Below the pieces are notes generated by a model. That model was not told the origin of the DNA. It was given only the letters and a program-made list of their open reading frames with translations, and did not search any database. From Paraburkholderia sp. C35 (lineage in GTDB: Bacteria > Pseudomonadota > Gammaproteobacteria > Burkholderiales > Burkholderiaceae), in NCBI RefSeq assembly GCF_003121405.1, contig NZ_QBUY01000005.1:62001-126000 (forward strand): a stretch of DNA of 64,000 bases. The letters are read 5' to 3'. Below, piece by piece: positions 1-8,300 of this stretch (its first letter is position 1; every line of letters starts with the position of its first letter). The translations under genes and the position numbers were made by a program.

Positions 1-950
1 GCGACGTGCTGACGCGCCACCCCGGCGCGCCGCGCGCGATCATGGCGCGCAACGGCCCGCGCGAAGGCAAGGTGGCGCTGGTGATCGGCGGCGGATCGGG
101 ACACGAGCCGACGTTTCTGGGCTTCGTCGGCAAAGGTCTTGCGGATGCAGCCGTCATCGGTAACGTGTTTGCGTCGCCGCCACCGCAGCCATCCGTCGAT
201 GCAGCGCTCGCCGCGCATGGCGGCGCGGGCGTGCTGTTCATGTACGGCAACTACGCTGGCGACGTGATGAACTTCGACATGGCCACCGAGCTGCTCGAAC
301 TCGAAGGCGTCGAGGCGCGTACGGTGCTGACGACCGACGATATTGCGTCCGCGCCGCGTGAAGAGCATCAGAAGCGTCGTGGGGTGGCGGGCAATGTGTT
401 CATCTTCAAGGCCGCCGGTGCAGCCGCCGATCTGATGTTGCCGCTCGAAGAAGTTGAGCGCGTGGCACGTCACGCGAATGCGCGCACCTACACGCTCGGC
501 GTTGCGCTGGCGCCGTGCTCGCTGCCGCAGACGCGGCGTCCCAACTTCGAGATATCGCTGGGCGAGATGGAAATCGGCATGGGCATACACGGCGAACCGG
601 GCATGCGTCGTGAAGCACTGCGCTCCGCTGATGCCATCGTCGATGAAATCATGGACGCGATCCTCGGTGAGATGGATGCGGCAAAAGGCGATCGCGTGGC
701 CGTGCTCGTCAATTCGCTCGGATCCACGACTCTGATGGAGCTGTACATCCTCAACCGGCGGGTCGCGCAGCGACTGAACGATGCGGGACTCGTCGTGCAT
801 CGCACGCTGGTCGGGCCGCTGTGTACGTCGCTGGAAATGGCGGGCGCGTCGATCACGGTGATGCATCTCGACGATGAATTGCAGCGCCTGCTCGATCATC
901 CCTGCGAGTGCGCGATGTTTCAGCAGGAGGCAGGACGATGCACACACTGA
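1..950 (+). CDS. DhaK-type dihydroxyacetone/erythrulose kinase, substrate subunit (5' truncated)
   Basis: The gene runs in from outside the window; about 30-40 N-terminal residues seem to be missing compared with E. coli DhaK. It carries the DhaK fold signatures: GGGSGHEP near the start, the NYAGDVMNF loop, and MGIHGEPG, whose histidine (codon 588-590) is the residue that binds the substrate carbonyl covalently in this family. The C-terminal half has the usual GDRVAVLVNSLG and LVGPLCTSLEMAG stretches. The next gene is the DhaL partner, overlapping by 13 bases. Because the operon also carries TIM-like and RpiB-like isomerases, the likely substrate is L-erythrulose (LerK-type) rather than dihydroxyacetone; that part is inference. 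Confidence 0.9.
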   Translation, partial: DVLTRHPGAPRAIMARNGPREGKVALVIGGGSGHEPTFLGFVGKGLADAAVIGNVFASPPPQPSVDAALAAHGGAGVLFMYGNYAGDVMNFDMATELLELEGVEARTVLTTDDIASAPREEHQKRRGVAGNVFIFKAAGAAADLMLPLEEVERVARHANARTYTLGVALAPCSLPQTRRPNFEISLGEMEIGMGIHGEPGMRREALRSADAIVDEIMDAILGEMDAAKGDRVAVLVNSLGSTTLMELYILNRRVAQRLNDAGLVVHRTLVGPLCTSLEMAGASITVMHLDDELQRLLDHPCECAMFQQEAGRCTH

Positions 951-1588
951 CCACGACCGATATCGCGCGATTGTTCCGCGAACTGGCGAGCACGATTGCA
1001 GGCGCGCGAGACGAACTCTGCCGCCTCGACGGCGTGATCGGCGATGCGGACCACGGTATCGCGATGGAACAGGGCTTTACGGCAGCGTCGAAAGCGATTG
1101 AGGCGCTGCCCGAAGAATCGACGCTTGCAGATCAGTTGAACGCGGCGGCGAAGGGCTTTCTGAATGCTGTGGGCGCGTCGTCTGGGCCGTTGTATGCGAC
1201 GGCGTTCATGCGTGCAGCGAAGGTTGCGGGCGCACGCCACGCGGTGCCGCTCAATGAAGCACCGGGTCTGATCGTCGCGATGGCGGAAGGCATCCGGTCG
1301 CGCGGCAAGGCGGAAGTCGGCGAAAAGACGATGGTCGATGTGTGGGCGCCTGCCGCAGAAGCCGCCGGGCAGGGCATGGCAGATGGACTGTCCCTTGCGG
1401 GAATCATGGCGCGCACGCAGGCAGCCGCGACGGCAGGCGCCGAGTCCACGCGGCTGATGGTCGCCACCAAAGGGCGTTCGTCGCGGCTTGGCTCACGCAG
1501 CGTCGGGCATATGGACCCCGGCGCGGCATCGGCGGCGATCGTGCTGAACGTGATTGCGCAGGACTGGGTGCGGCACGGCACGGACTGA
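938..1588 (+). CDS. DhaL-type kinase subunit, nucleotide-binding
   Basis: A 216-residue protein of the Dak2/DhaL family. The DGVIGDADHG segment supplies the aspartates that hold the two magnesium ions and the nucleotide, and the helical DhaL pattern continues with NAVGASSGPLY and GEKTMVDVWAPA. I place the start at ATG 938, which follows a Shine-Dalgarno sequence (caggagg, 924-930), and not at an upstream in-frame GTG/ATG. It overlaps the end of the DhaK gene, so the two are translationally coupled and presumably form one kinase. The family can use ATP or a PTS phosphocarrier; no PTS genes are visible here, so ATP is more likely. Confidence 0.9.
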   Translation: MHTLTTTDIARLFRELASTIAGARDELCRLDGVIGDADHGIAMEQGFTAASKAIEALPEESTLADQLNAAAKGFLNAVGASSGPLYATAFMRAAKVAGARHAVPLNEAPGLIVAMAEGIRSRGKAEVGEKTMVDVWAPAAEAAGQGMADGLSLAGIMARTQAAATAGAESTRLMVATKGRSSRLGSRSVGHMDPGAASAAIVLNVIAQDWVRHGTD

Positions 1589-1640
1589 ATCGACATGCAG
1601 CCGCGCAAGGCTGCCATTGCGACACAACGGAGACAGGTCT

Positions 1641-2297
1641 ATGAGTACGGTCACTCCCTCGATGAAGCGTAATCAACGGCATCAAGTCCGGCTGACGATT
1701 GAAGTCGTACTGCTGCTGATCGTGCTGGCGGCGATGGCGCTCAGCACGAAAGTCGTCAAGATCGGCTCCGGCGCCGATACGCAGACGAAAGAATTCGAGC
1801 CGGCCGCCTACGGCGAGGCGCAGTTTCCGAAGACGCTCGCAGCTATCGAAAAGCGCGCAGTGGCCGCCGATGTGCTCGCTGCCGCCATTGCCAAAGATCA
1901 GGATGCGGCTGGCAAGCAATACGGCATCGCGGGCGGCGGCATCGGTCCTGAGATGTCGGTGAAATTCACGGGTGTCGCGGGCAAGGAAGATTCGGGCGTG
2001 GATGAAGTGAAGGTTCCCGGTTTGCCCGATTCGCTCGTGATCCGCGTGCAGACGGGGCCCGCGATCATCGGCACCGATCTGCGCGACGCGACGGGCGACA
2101 TCAATTTCGGCCAGTTCACGAACCAGATCGACTATCAGAACGCGGGTTATGCGATCAACGCGGCGATGAAAAAAGACGTGCTGTCGAAGATCGATACGGC
2201 AAAGCTGACGGGCAAGACGATTTCTGTTGTCGGCGTATTTCAACTCGTCAATCCGAATGGCTGGCTAATCACCCCCGTGAAGCTGGACGTGCAATGA
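1641..2297 (+). CDS. DUF2291-family membrane-anchored protein of a sugar ABC locus
   Basis: A 218-residue protein with one N-terminal membrane segment (residues about 18-34), then a soluble, probably periplasmic domain. The start at ATG 1641 follows agacaggtct and leaves 52 bases after DhaL. The pattern (short cytosolic tail, TM helix, KIG near the membrane, then alternating strands with TGKTISVVGVFQLVNPNGWLITPVKL at the end, read here only in part) fits DUF2291, a family I know from operons for polyol and pentose ABC importers. Its last codon overlaps the ATPase start (ATGA). The exact role is unknown; its fixed position suggests an accessory part of the importer. Confidence 0.75.
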   Translation: MSTVTPSMKRNQRHQVRLTIEVVLLLIVLAAMALSTKVVKIGSGADTQTKEFEPAAYGEAQFPKTLAAIEKRAVAADVLAAAIAKDQDAAGKQYGIAGGGIGPEMSVKFTGVAGKEDSGVDEVKVPGLPDSLVIRVQTGPAIIGTDLRDATGDINFGQFTNQIDYQNAGYAINAAMKKDVLSKIDTAKLTGKTISVVGVFQLVNPNGWLITPVKLDVQ

Positions 2298-3850
2298 ACA
2301 CGACCTCTCCCATCCCTGCACAAGCGCACGCGAAAGACAGCGTGCTGCTGTCCGCGCGCGACATCGTCAAGTCGTACGGCGGCGTGCACGCGCTGAAGGG
2401 CGTGAACTTCGAGATTCATCGCGGCAAGGTCACGACGCTGTTCGGCGAGAACGGCGCCGGAAAATCGACGCTGATGAAGATACTCTCCGGTGTGGAAAAG
2501 CCAACTTCAGGTGAGATCGAGCTCGATGGCGAGCCGGTTGCGTTCACGTCATCGAGCGATGCGCGCGATCACGGCATCTCGATCATCCACCAGGAACTCA
2601 GCCTCGCACCGAACCTGAGCGTACGCGACAACATTTTCATGGGCCGCGAAATCCGCACGCCCACGGGCGTGAACTTCGCCGAAGAAGCGCGTCAGACGCG
2701 TGCTTTGATGGCCGATCTCGAAGAAGAGATCGATCCGCTGACGCTGGTGCGGGATCTGCGTCTGGGCCAGCAACAGGTGGTCGAAATCGCGCGCGCACTG
2801 TCGGTCGACTCGCGCATCCTGATCATGGATGAGCCGACTTCGGCGTTGAGCGCTTCCGAAGTCGAGGTGCTCTTCAAGGTCATCCGTGACCTGACGAGCC
2901 GCGGCGTGTCGATCGTTTATATCTCGCATCACCTGGAAGAGGCGTTGCAGGTGACGGACCATGCGGTGGTCCTGCGCGACGGCAGGATCACTGCGACGGC
3001 CGAACGCAAGGACATCGATCTGGGCTGGATCGTGCGCAACATGGTGGGCGAGAATTTCGACCTGGGTGCGCCGCCCACGGGTTACGCCTTCGGCGAGATC
3101 GCGCTCGATATCGACGATCTGAGTGTCGCCGATGAATCCGGTACGGACGCGTGCGTGGTCGACCACCTGTCGCTCAAGGTGCGGGCGGGCGAAATCGTCT
3201 GTATCTATGGCCTGATGGGCGCGGGCCGCACTGAACTGCTCGAAGCCGCGGCGGGCCGCAGACGTCTGCCCGTGACGGGCGGCAGAGTGCTGCTTGAAGG
3301 CGACGATCTGGCAGGACTGAGCATCGCCGCACGGATCGCCAAAGGGCTGGTGCTGGTCCCCGAAGACCGTCAGCGCGATGGTCTCGTGCCGACCATGAGC
3401 GTGGGCGCAAATCTGTCTCTGGCGAGCATCCGCACGTTCGTCAAAGGCATGCTGATGTCGCCGCCGACCGAACGCACACTCGTCGACCAGTCGATCCGCA
3501 ACGTGCACGTGAAGACAGCGGGCGCGAATGCGTCGATCCGCTCGCTGTCAGGTGGCAACCAGCAGAAGGTCGTGATCGGCAAGATGCTCGCGACCAACCC
3601 CAAAGTGATTCTGCTCGATGAGCCGAGCCGCGGCATCGATATCGGTGCCAAGGCCGAGGTGTTTCGCCTGCTCGCGGAGAACGCGCGCAAGGGTCTTGCC
3701 GTGGTGTATTCGACCTCGGAAGTGGGTGAGTGCCTGAGCGTCGCGCATCGGATCGTCGTGATGCATCGCGGCAGGATTTCCGCTGAGTTCGGCCCCGATG
3801 CCAGCAAGGACGACATCATGGCCGCGTCGGGCGAAGCCGTGGTCGCCTGA
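2294..3850 (+). CDS. Ribose/polyol-type ABC importer, double ATPase subunit
   Basis: A 518-residue RbsA/MglA/AraG-type protein made of two ABC domains in tandem. The first domain has Walker A GENGAGKST (residues 51-59), a degenerate signature LRLGQQQ and Walker B ILIMDEPTSAL. The second has the altered P-loop GLMGAGRTE (about residue 306), signature LSGGNQQK (about 417) and Walker B VILLDEPSRGID. A degenerate second P-loop is normal for the family. It overlaps the DUF2291 gene by four bases and is followed 27 bases later by the permease. It powers uptake through the inner membrane; substrate specificity comes from the binding protein at 5047. Confidence 0.92.
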   Translation: MNTTSPIPAQAHAKDSVLLSARDIVKSYGGVHALKGVNFEIHRGKVTTLFGENGAGKSTLMKILSGVEKPTSGEIELDGEPVAFTSSSDARDHGISIIHQELSLAPNLSVRDNIFMGREIRTPTGVNFAEEARQTRALMADLEEEIDPLTLVRDLRLGQQQVVEIARALSVDSRILIMDEPTSALSASEVEVLFKVIRDLTSRGVSIVYISHHLEEALQVTDHAVVLRDGRITATAERKDIDLGWIVRNMVGENFDLGAPPTGYAFGEIALDIDDLSVADESGTDACVVDHLSLKVRAGEIVCIYGLMGAGRTELLEAAAGRRRLPVTGGRVLLEGDDLAGLSIAARIAKGLVLVPEDRQRDGLVPTMSVGANLSLASIRTFVKGMLMSPPTERTLVDQSIRNVHVKTAGANASIRSLSGGNQQKVVIGKMLATNPKVILLDEPSRGIDIGAKAEVFRLLAENARKGLAVVYSTSEVGECLSVAHRIVVMHRGRISAEFGPDASKDDIMAASGEAVVA

Positions 3851-3877
3851 TCGTATAAAAGTCTGGAGACATTGAAC

Positions 3878-4978
3878 ATGAACAACGCTGCCAAAACTTC
3901 CGGATCGAATCACACCGCCGCGTCGGGCGAAGGAATCGATCTCGGCAAGATGCTGCTCGAAGGGCGCGCATTTCTCGCGCTGATCGCCATTGTCGTGATC
4001 TTTTCTTTATTGTCACCTAATTATTTCGCACTAGAAAATTTCTTGACGATGGCATCGCACGTGGCCATCTACGGCATTCTCGCGATCGGCATGCTGCTCG
4101 GCATCATTAATGGCGGTATCGATCTGTCGGTGGGTTCGACGTTGGGTTTGTCGGGTGTCGTCGCGGGTTACTTCATGCAGGGCGTCACGCTGAACGCGTT
4201 CGGTGTCGTGCTGTATCCGCCTGTGTGGGTCGTCGTGGTGCTGTGCTGGCTGCTCGGTGCCTGCATCGGTCTGGTCAACGGCATACTCATTGCGCGCTTC
4301 AAGGTGCCGGCCTTCGTTGCCACGCTCGGCGTGATGTACGTGGTGCGCGGCTTCGCGCTGCTGATGACCAACGGCCTTACCTATAACAATCTGGGCGGCC
4401 AGACGGCCTTGGGCAATACGGGCTTCGAGTGGCTAGGCTTCGACCGGCTCTGGCATGTACCCATCGGCGTGCTGGTGCTGGCCTTGATCGCGCTCGCCGG
4501 AAGCGTCGCGCTGAACCGGTCGCCATTCGGACGATGGCTTTACGCGTCAGGCGGCAACGAGCGCGCGGCCGAACTGTCGGGTGTGCCCGTCAGGCAGGTG
4601 CTGCTCGGCGTGTACATGCTGTCGGGTATCTGCGCGGCTGTAGCGGGCCTGATCCTCTCGTCGCAGTTGACGTCCGCGGGCCCGACGGCGGGCACCACAT
4701 ACGAACTCACTGCGATTGCCGCCGTCGTGATCGGCGGGGCGTCGCTGATGGGCGGCACGGGCAATATCCGCGGCACGCTGCTCGGCGCGTTCGTGATCGG
4801 CTTTCTGTCCGATGGTCTCGTCATCATCGGGATCTCTTCTTACTGGCAGACGGTATTTACCGGGGCCGTCATCGTGCTCGCGGTGCTGCTGAACGCCATC
4901 CAATATCGCCGCCGCGTCAAACGCCGTGCACCGACGGGCAGCCAACTGGCTTCTCCGCAAGGCGGCGGGAAGGTGTGA
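3878..4978 (+). CDS. Ribose/polyol-type ABC importer permease
   Basis: A 366-residue integral membrane protein of the RbsC/AraH (BPD_transp_2) family with about ten hydrophobic segments. The LLGIINGGIDLSVGS stretch and the GGASLMGGTGNIRGT loop, which contacts the ATPase, are diagnostic. An in-frame TTG lies at 3872, but ATG 3878 sits at proper distance from tctggag (3862-3868) and is preferred. It belongs to the same transcription unit as the double ATPase and the binding protein. Confidence 0.92.
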   Translation: MNNAAKTSGSNHTAASGEGIDLGKMLLEGRAFLALIAIVVIFSLLSPNYFALENFLTMASHVAIYGILAIGMLLGIINGGIDLSVGSTLGLSGVVAGYFMQGVTLNAFGVVLYPPVWVVVVLCWLLGACIGLVNGILIARFKVPAFVATLGVMYVVRGFALLMTNGLTYNNLGGQTALGNTGFEWLGFDRLWHVPIGVLVLALIALAGSVALNRSPFGRWLYASGGNERAAELSGVPVRQVLLGVYMLSGICAAVAGLILSSQLTSAGPTAGTTYELTAIAAVVIGGASLMGGTGNIRGTLLGAFVIGFLSDGLVIIGISSYWQTVFTGAVIVLAVLLNAIQYRRRVKRRAPTGSQLASPQGGGKV

Positions 4979-5046
4979 GCGTGCCTCCCGTCTGCGAGAA
5001 GAACACCGAAGTCCTGCGTCAACATCAACCCGATAAGAGACCTGCC

Positions 5047-6000
5047 ATGACTATCCAGAGAAAGACCCTGATCCTTGCCGCTTTCGCGATGACATTGCCC
5101 CTGATTGCCGGGCAGGCGCGCGCCGCAGGTGGACTGATCAGCATCATCGTCAACGATCCCGCCAATCCGTACTGGCTCGCAGAAGGCAACATCGCCGCCG
5201 CCGAAGCGAAGAAGCTGGGCTATACAGCCAATGTGTCGGCCTCGAAGGGCGACACGAATACGGAAAGCCAGCAGATCGATACCGCCATCACCAACAAGTC
5301 GGTCGCCATCATTCTCGATCCCGCCAACGCGAGTGGCTCCGTTGGTGCCGTCAAGAAAGCGGTGGCGGCGAATATCCCCGTGTTCCTCGTCAATGCGGAA
5401 ATCAACCAGCCGGGGCTCGCCAAGGCGCAACTGGTGTCGAACAACGCGCAGGGCGCGGCGCTGGGCGCCCAGCAATGGGCGAGAGACGTCGGCGCGAAGG
5501 GCAACTATGTGGAACTGCTCGGCGCGCCTTCGGACAACAACGCGGCGACGCGTTCCAACGGATATCGCTCGGTGCTGAGCCAGTATCCCGACCTCAAGAC
5601 CGTCGGCACACAGGTGGCGAACTGGGACCGCACGCAAGGGTTCAATGCCACGCAGAGCCTGTTGCAGGCGCACCCGGATGTGAACGGCGTGATCAGCGGT
5701 AACGACGAAATGGCGCTGGGTGCGATTGCCGCGCTGAAGCAGGCGGGCAAGCTGAAGACCGTCAAGGTGGGTGGCTTCGATGGATCGCCTGCAGCTGTCG
5801 ATGCCGTCAAGGCAGGCGATCTGCAATACACGGTGCTGCAACCGGTGGCCGAATTCTCGGCTAGAGCGGTGCAGGAAGCCGACCAGTATCTGAAGACGGG
5901 TAAAACAGGCGCTGCCGGCGAGAAGCAATTGTTCGACTGCGTGCTGATTACCAAAGCCAATGTCGGCAAATACACCGCGCCGTTCGTGCTGGCGAAATGA
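5047..6000 (+). CDS. Ribose-type periplasmic sugar/polyol-binding protein
   Basis: A 317-residue Periplasmic_binding_protein type I (RbsB-like) protein. It has a clear Sec signal peptide, with cleavage predicted after GQARA (about residue 30). Mature features include SIIVNDPANPYW at the start, the QQIDTAITNKSVAIIL segment, ISGNDEMALGA and VGGFDGSP near the hinge and ligand pocket. The reading frame is open far upstream, but the signal peptide fixes the start at ATG 5047. It follows the permease by 68 bases. The likely ligand is a four-carbon polyol or ketose (erythritol, threitol or erythrulose), inferred from the two isomerase genes downstream. Confidence 0.9.
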   Translation: MTIQRKTLILAAFAMTLPLIAGQARAAGGLISIIVNDPANPYWLAEGNIAAAEAKKLGYTANVSASKGDTNTESQQIDTAITNKSVAIILDPANASGSVGAVKKAVAANIPVFLVNAEINQPGLAKAQLVSNNAQGAALGAQQWARDVGAKGNYVELLGAPSDNNAATRSNGYRSVLSQYPDLKTVGTQVANWDRTQGFNATQSLLQAHPDVNGVISGNDEMALGAIAALKQAGKLKTVKVGGFDGSPAAVDAVKAGDLQYTVLQPVAEFSARAVQEADQYLKTGKTGAAGEKQLFDCVLITKANVGKYTAPFVLAK

Positions 6001-6007
6001 CATGCAG

Positions 6008-6035
6008 CACCGGGCCGAACCAGTCGGCCCTGGTG
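6008..6035 (+). other. Inter-gene hairpin after the binding-protein gene
   Basis: The stem GGGCCGA (6012-6018) pairs with TCGGCCC (6024-6030) around a five-base loop. The stem is extended by CACC/GGTG with one bulged T. There is no T tract, so this is more likely an mRNA-stabilising or attenuating hairpin than a terminator. It could keep the binding-protein message in excess over the downstream isomerases. Confidence 0.5.
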
Positions 6036-6080
6036 CCGCCTGCGACTTGATGTGTCGAGAAACTTTTCAACAAGGCAACC

Positions 6081-6842
6081 ATGCGTGATGTCCCTTTCTG
6101 GGTCGGTACGAGCTGGAAGATGAACAAGACGTTGGCAGAGGCTCGCGCTTTCGCTGACGGCCTGCTGTCCAGCCCGGACGATGCGCGGATCCAGCGCTTC
6201 GTGATTCCTCCCTTCACCGCGATCCGCGAAGTGAAGTCGATGCTGGCACAGAGCAACGTCAAGGTCGGCGCGCAAAACATGCATTGGGCCGAGGATGGTG
6301 CGTGGACGGGCGAAGTCTCGCCGCCGATGCTGGTCGATTGCGCGATGGATCTGGTCGAGCTGGGCCATTCGGAGCGTCGCGAACACTTCGGTGAAACCGA
6401 CGCCACGATCGCGCTGAAGGTCGAGGCGGCCGTGCGGCACGGGCTGACGCCGCTGATCTGCATCGGCGAGACGCTCGCCGATAAGGACAGCGGTCGTGCC
6501 ACCGAGGTGCTGGCGGCTGAAGTCCGCGCTGCCTTGTCGCGTCTTGATGCTCATCAGCGCGCGGCGCCCATTCTGCTTGCGTACGAACCCGTGTGGGCCA
6601 TCGGTGAGCGCGGTATCCCCGCCAGCCCGGCTTATGCGAATGCACGTCAAGCCGAAATCAGCGAGGTGGCGAGGACCGTGCTCGGTCGTCGCATACCTTG
6701 CCTGTATGGCGGCTCGGTGAATCTCGAGAATTGCGCGGAATTGGCGGCGTGTCCGGATATCGATGGTCTTTTCATTGGCCGCTCTGCATGGAACGTCAGT
6801 GGTTATCTGGAGATAGTGATGCGGGTCGGGCAAGCGCTTTGA
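6081..6842 (+). CDS. Triosephosphate-isomerase-like L-erythrulose-1-phosphate isomerase
   Basis: A 253-residue TIM-barrel protein with all three catalytic residues of triosephosphate isomerase: Lys13 in SWKMNK, His96 in ELGHSERR and Glu169 in YEPVWAIG. The loop after the glutamate reads AIGERGIPASPAYA instead of the usual AIGTGKTA pattern. This divergence is of the kind seen in EryH/LerI, which convert L-erythrulose 1-phosphate to D-erythrulose 4-phosphate. The RpiB homologue follows at once. A housekeeping TpiA would not normally sit in a sugar ABC operon, so the specialised isomerase role is preferred. Substrate is inferred. Confidence 0.8.
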   Translation: MRDVPFWVGTSWKMNKTLAEARAFADGLLSSPDDARIQRFVIPPFTAIREVKSMLAQSNVKVGAQNMHWAEDGAWTGEVSPPMLVDCAMDLVELGHSERREHFGETDATIALKVEAAVRHGLTPLICIGETLADKDSGRATEVLAAEVRAALSRLDAHQRAAPILLAYEPVWAIGERGIPASPAYANARQAEISEVARTVLGRRIPCLYGGSVNLENCAELAACPDIDGLFIGRSAWNVSGYLEIVMRVGQAL

Positions 6843-6881
6843 CTTGTGCCTTGCAATCTGAACGACAAAGGAGGACTTGCA

Positions 6882-7364
6882 ATGAAAGTTGCTGTTGGAG
6901 GCGATAGCGCCGGTGTCGGACTGGCCCGTGTGCTCGCCGATTATCTGAAAGACCGCTTCGAAGTGTTCGAAGTATCGAATACGGACGCCAACCCGAACGA
7001 GTTTTACGCTGACCTTTCGGACCGCGTCGCGTCAGGCGTGGTGGACGGCAAATACGATCGCGCGATACTCGTCTGCGGCACGGGGATCGGCGTCAGCATC
7101 GCGGCAAACAAGGTGCCGGGGGTCCGCGCCGCGCTGTGCCACGATACCTATTCCGCGGAGCGTGCCGCACTCTCGAACAACGCACAGATCATCACGATGG
7201 GATCACGTGTGATTGGACCGGAGGTGGCCAAGGCGATCGCCGATTCGTTCCTTTCGAATACATTCGACGAGCAGGGTCGAAGCGCAGACAACGTCGCTGC
7301 CATCAACGAGGTGGATTCGAAGTACCACCATCGCGGTGCTTCTGTCGGGTCTTCGTCGGGGTAA
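6882..7364 (+). CDS. RpiB/LacAB-family D-erythrulose-4-phosphate isomerase
   Basis: A 160-residue RpiB-type sugar-phosphate isomerase. Cys65 in VCGTGIG is the family's catalytic base, and [16 protein letters not shown] is the usual C-terminal motif. The start ATG 6882 follows a strong Shine-Dalgarno sequence (aaaggagg, 6867-6874). RpiB homologues paired with a TIM homologue are the hallmark of erythritol/threitol pathways (EryI: D-erythrulose 4-phosphate to D-erythrose 4-phosphate). The C-terminus has a short Ser/Gly-rich tail. It is the last gene of the operon; a hairpin at 7384-7406 follows. Confidence 0.8.
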   Translation: MKVAVGGDSAGVGLARVLADYLKDRFEVFEVSNTDANPNEFYADLSDRVASGVVDGKYDRAILVCGTGIGVSIAANKVPGVRAALCHDTYSAERAALSNNAQIITMGSRVIGPEVAKAIADSFLSNTFDEQGRSADNVAAINEVDSKYHHRGASVGSSSG

Positions 7365-7383
7365 GGGGCATCGCCTTTTGAGG

Positions 7384-7406
7384 GAATCAGGTCTCTTTCC
7401 TGGTTC
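7384..7406 (+). terminator. Hairpin after the RpiB gene, weak terminator candidate
   Basis: GAATCAGG (7384-7391) pairs with CCTGGTTC (7399-7406) around the loop TCTCTTT, with one G-T pair. No T run follows, so Rho-independent termination is doubtful. It lies just before the promoter-like TATAAT of the next unit. Confidence 0.35.
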
Positions 7407-7410
7407 GCCA

Positions 7411-7416
7411 TATAAT
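7411..7416 (+). promoter_or_regulatory. Sigma-70 -10 box (TATAAT) for the amino-acid ABC genes
   Basis: A perfect TATAAT stands 31 bases before the ATG at 7448. The hexamer 17 bases upstream is a poor -35 match, and the hairpin at 7384 overlaps that zone, so the promoter may need an activator. Confidence 0.5.
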
Positions 7417-7447
7417 CGCTACTTTTCTCGTACCGGGCGAAGTAGCT

Positions 7448-8209
7448 ATGAAAAAGATCATCCTCACCCTGGCCGCGTCGGTGGCCGTGCTGGTTTTGGG
7501 TTCTGCCGCGGCGCAGGCGCAGGATCGCGAACTGGTGGTCGCATCCAGTGCGACCTATACGCCTTTCGCGTTCGAAAACAAGGACAAGCAGATCGTCGGG
7601 TTCGACATCGACATCGTCAATGCGATTGCAAAACAGCAGCATATGAAGCTGCGCATTGTGAATACGCCGTTTACGAGCATCTTTGCGTCGCTCAATAACG
7701 GCGATGTCGACTTCGTGATCTCGGGCGTGACGATCAACGAGAAGCGCAAACAGAGTTTCGATTTCTCGGCGCCGTATTTCGATGCGCGCCAACTGATTGC
7801 CGTGCCAAAGAGCAGTACGGTGAAATCGCTGAAAGATCTCGACGGCTAGAAGGTTTCGGTGGATAGCGGTTCCACGGCAGATGATGTCATGAGCCGCGAA
7901 GTCGGAAAGACCAACCCCAATATCCGCCGCTTTGAGAGCACGCCGTTGATTATTTCCGAACTGGTTTCAGGTGGCGTGGATGCTGCGATCGGTGACAACG
8001 GCGTGATTGCCTATCGAGTTTCGCAGAATCCTGGGCTCAAGACTGTCGAAGACGCAAACTTCCCGAAGGAATACTACGGCATCGTCGTGCGCAAGGGCGA
8101 CAAGGCCTTGCTGGACAAGATCAACGCGGGTCTTGCCGCGATCCGCGCCGACGGCACTTACAACGTGATCTACAAGAAGTGGTTCAATCAGGACTTCAAG
8201 CCGCAATGA
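7448..8209 (+). pseudogene. Amino-acid ABC substrate-binding protein interrupted by an amber codon
   Basis: The reading frame encodes a family-3 solute-binding protein (ArtJ/HisJ/GlnH type). It has a signal peptide ending AAAQAQ, then RELVVASSATYTPFAF, the VGFDIDIVNAIAK motif and, after the break, VSVDSGSTADDV, LVSGGVDAAIGDN and a C-terminal IYKKWFN. One in-frame TAG at 7847-7849, at the site of a Lys or Gln in relatives (DLDG-x-KVSV), splits it after residue 133. The frame continues unchanged to 8209, and an in-frame GTG at 7859 could restart translation. One substitution explains it: a true nonsense mutation, amber suppression, or a base-call error are all possible. Confidence 0.8.
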
Positions 8210-8300
8210 CGGTCTGATGCGACGGGTTGGATAGACGCGGGCCAGGGCGTGATGCGAACGCACCTGGCAGTCACTTCGCCTTTGGTTTTTGCAAGCGAGC

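Noticed and set aside
4429..5046. Long open frame upstream of and in frame with the sugar-binding protein
   Set aside because: It overlaps the permease gene in another frame and is a product of high GC content; the signal peptide and ribosome site place the real start at 5047.
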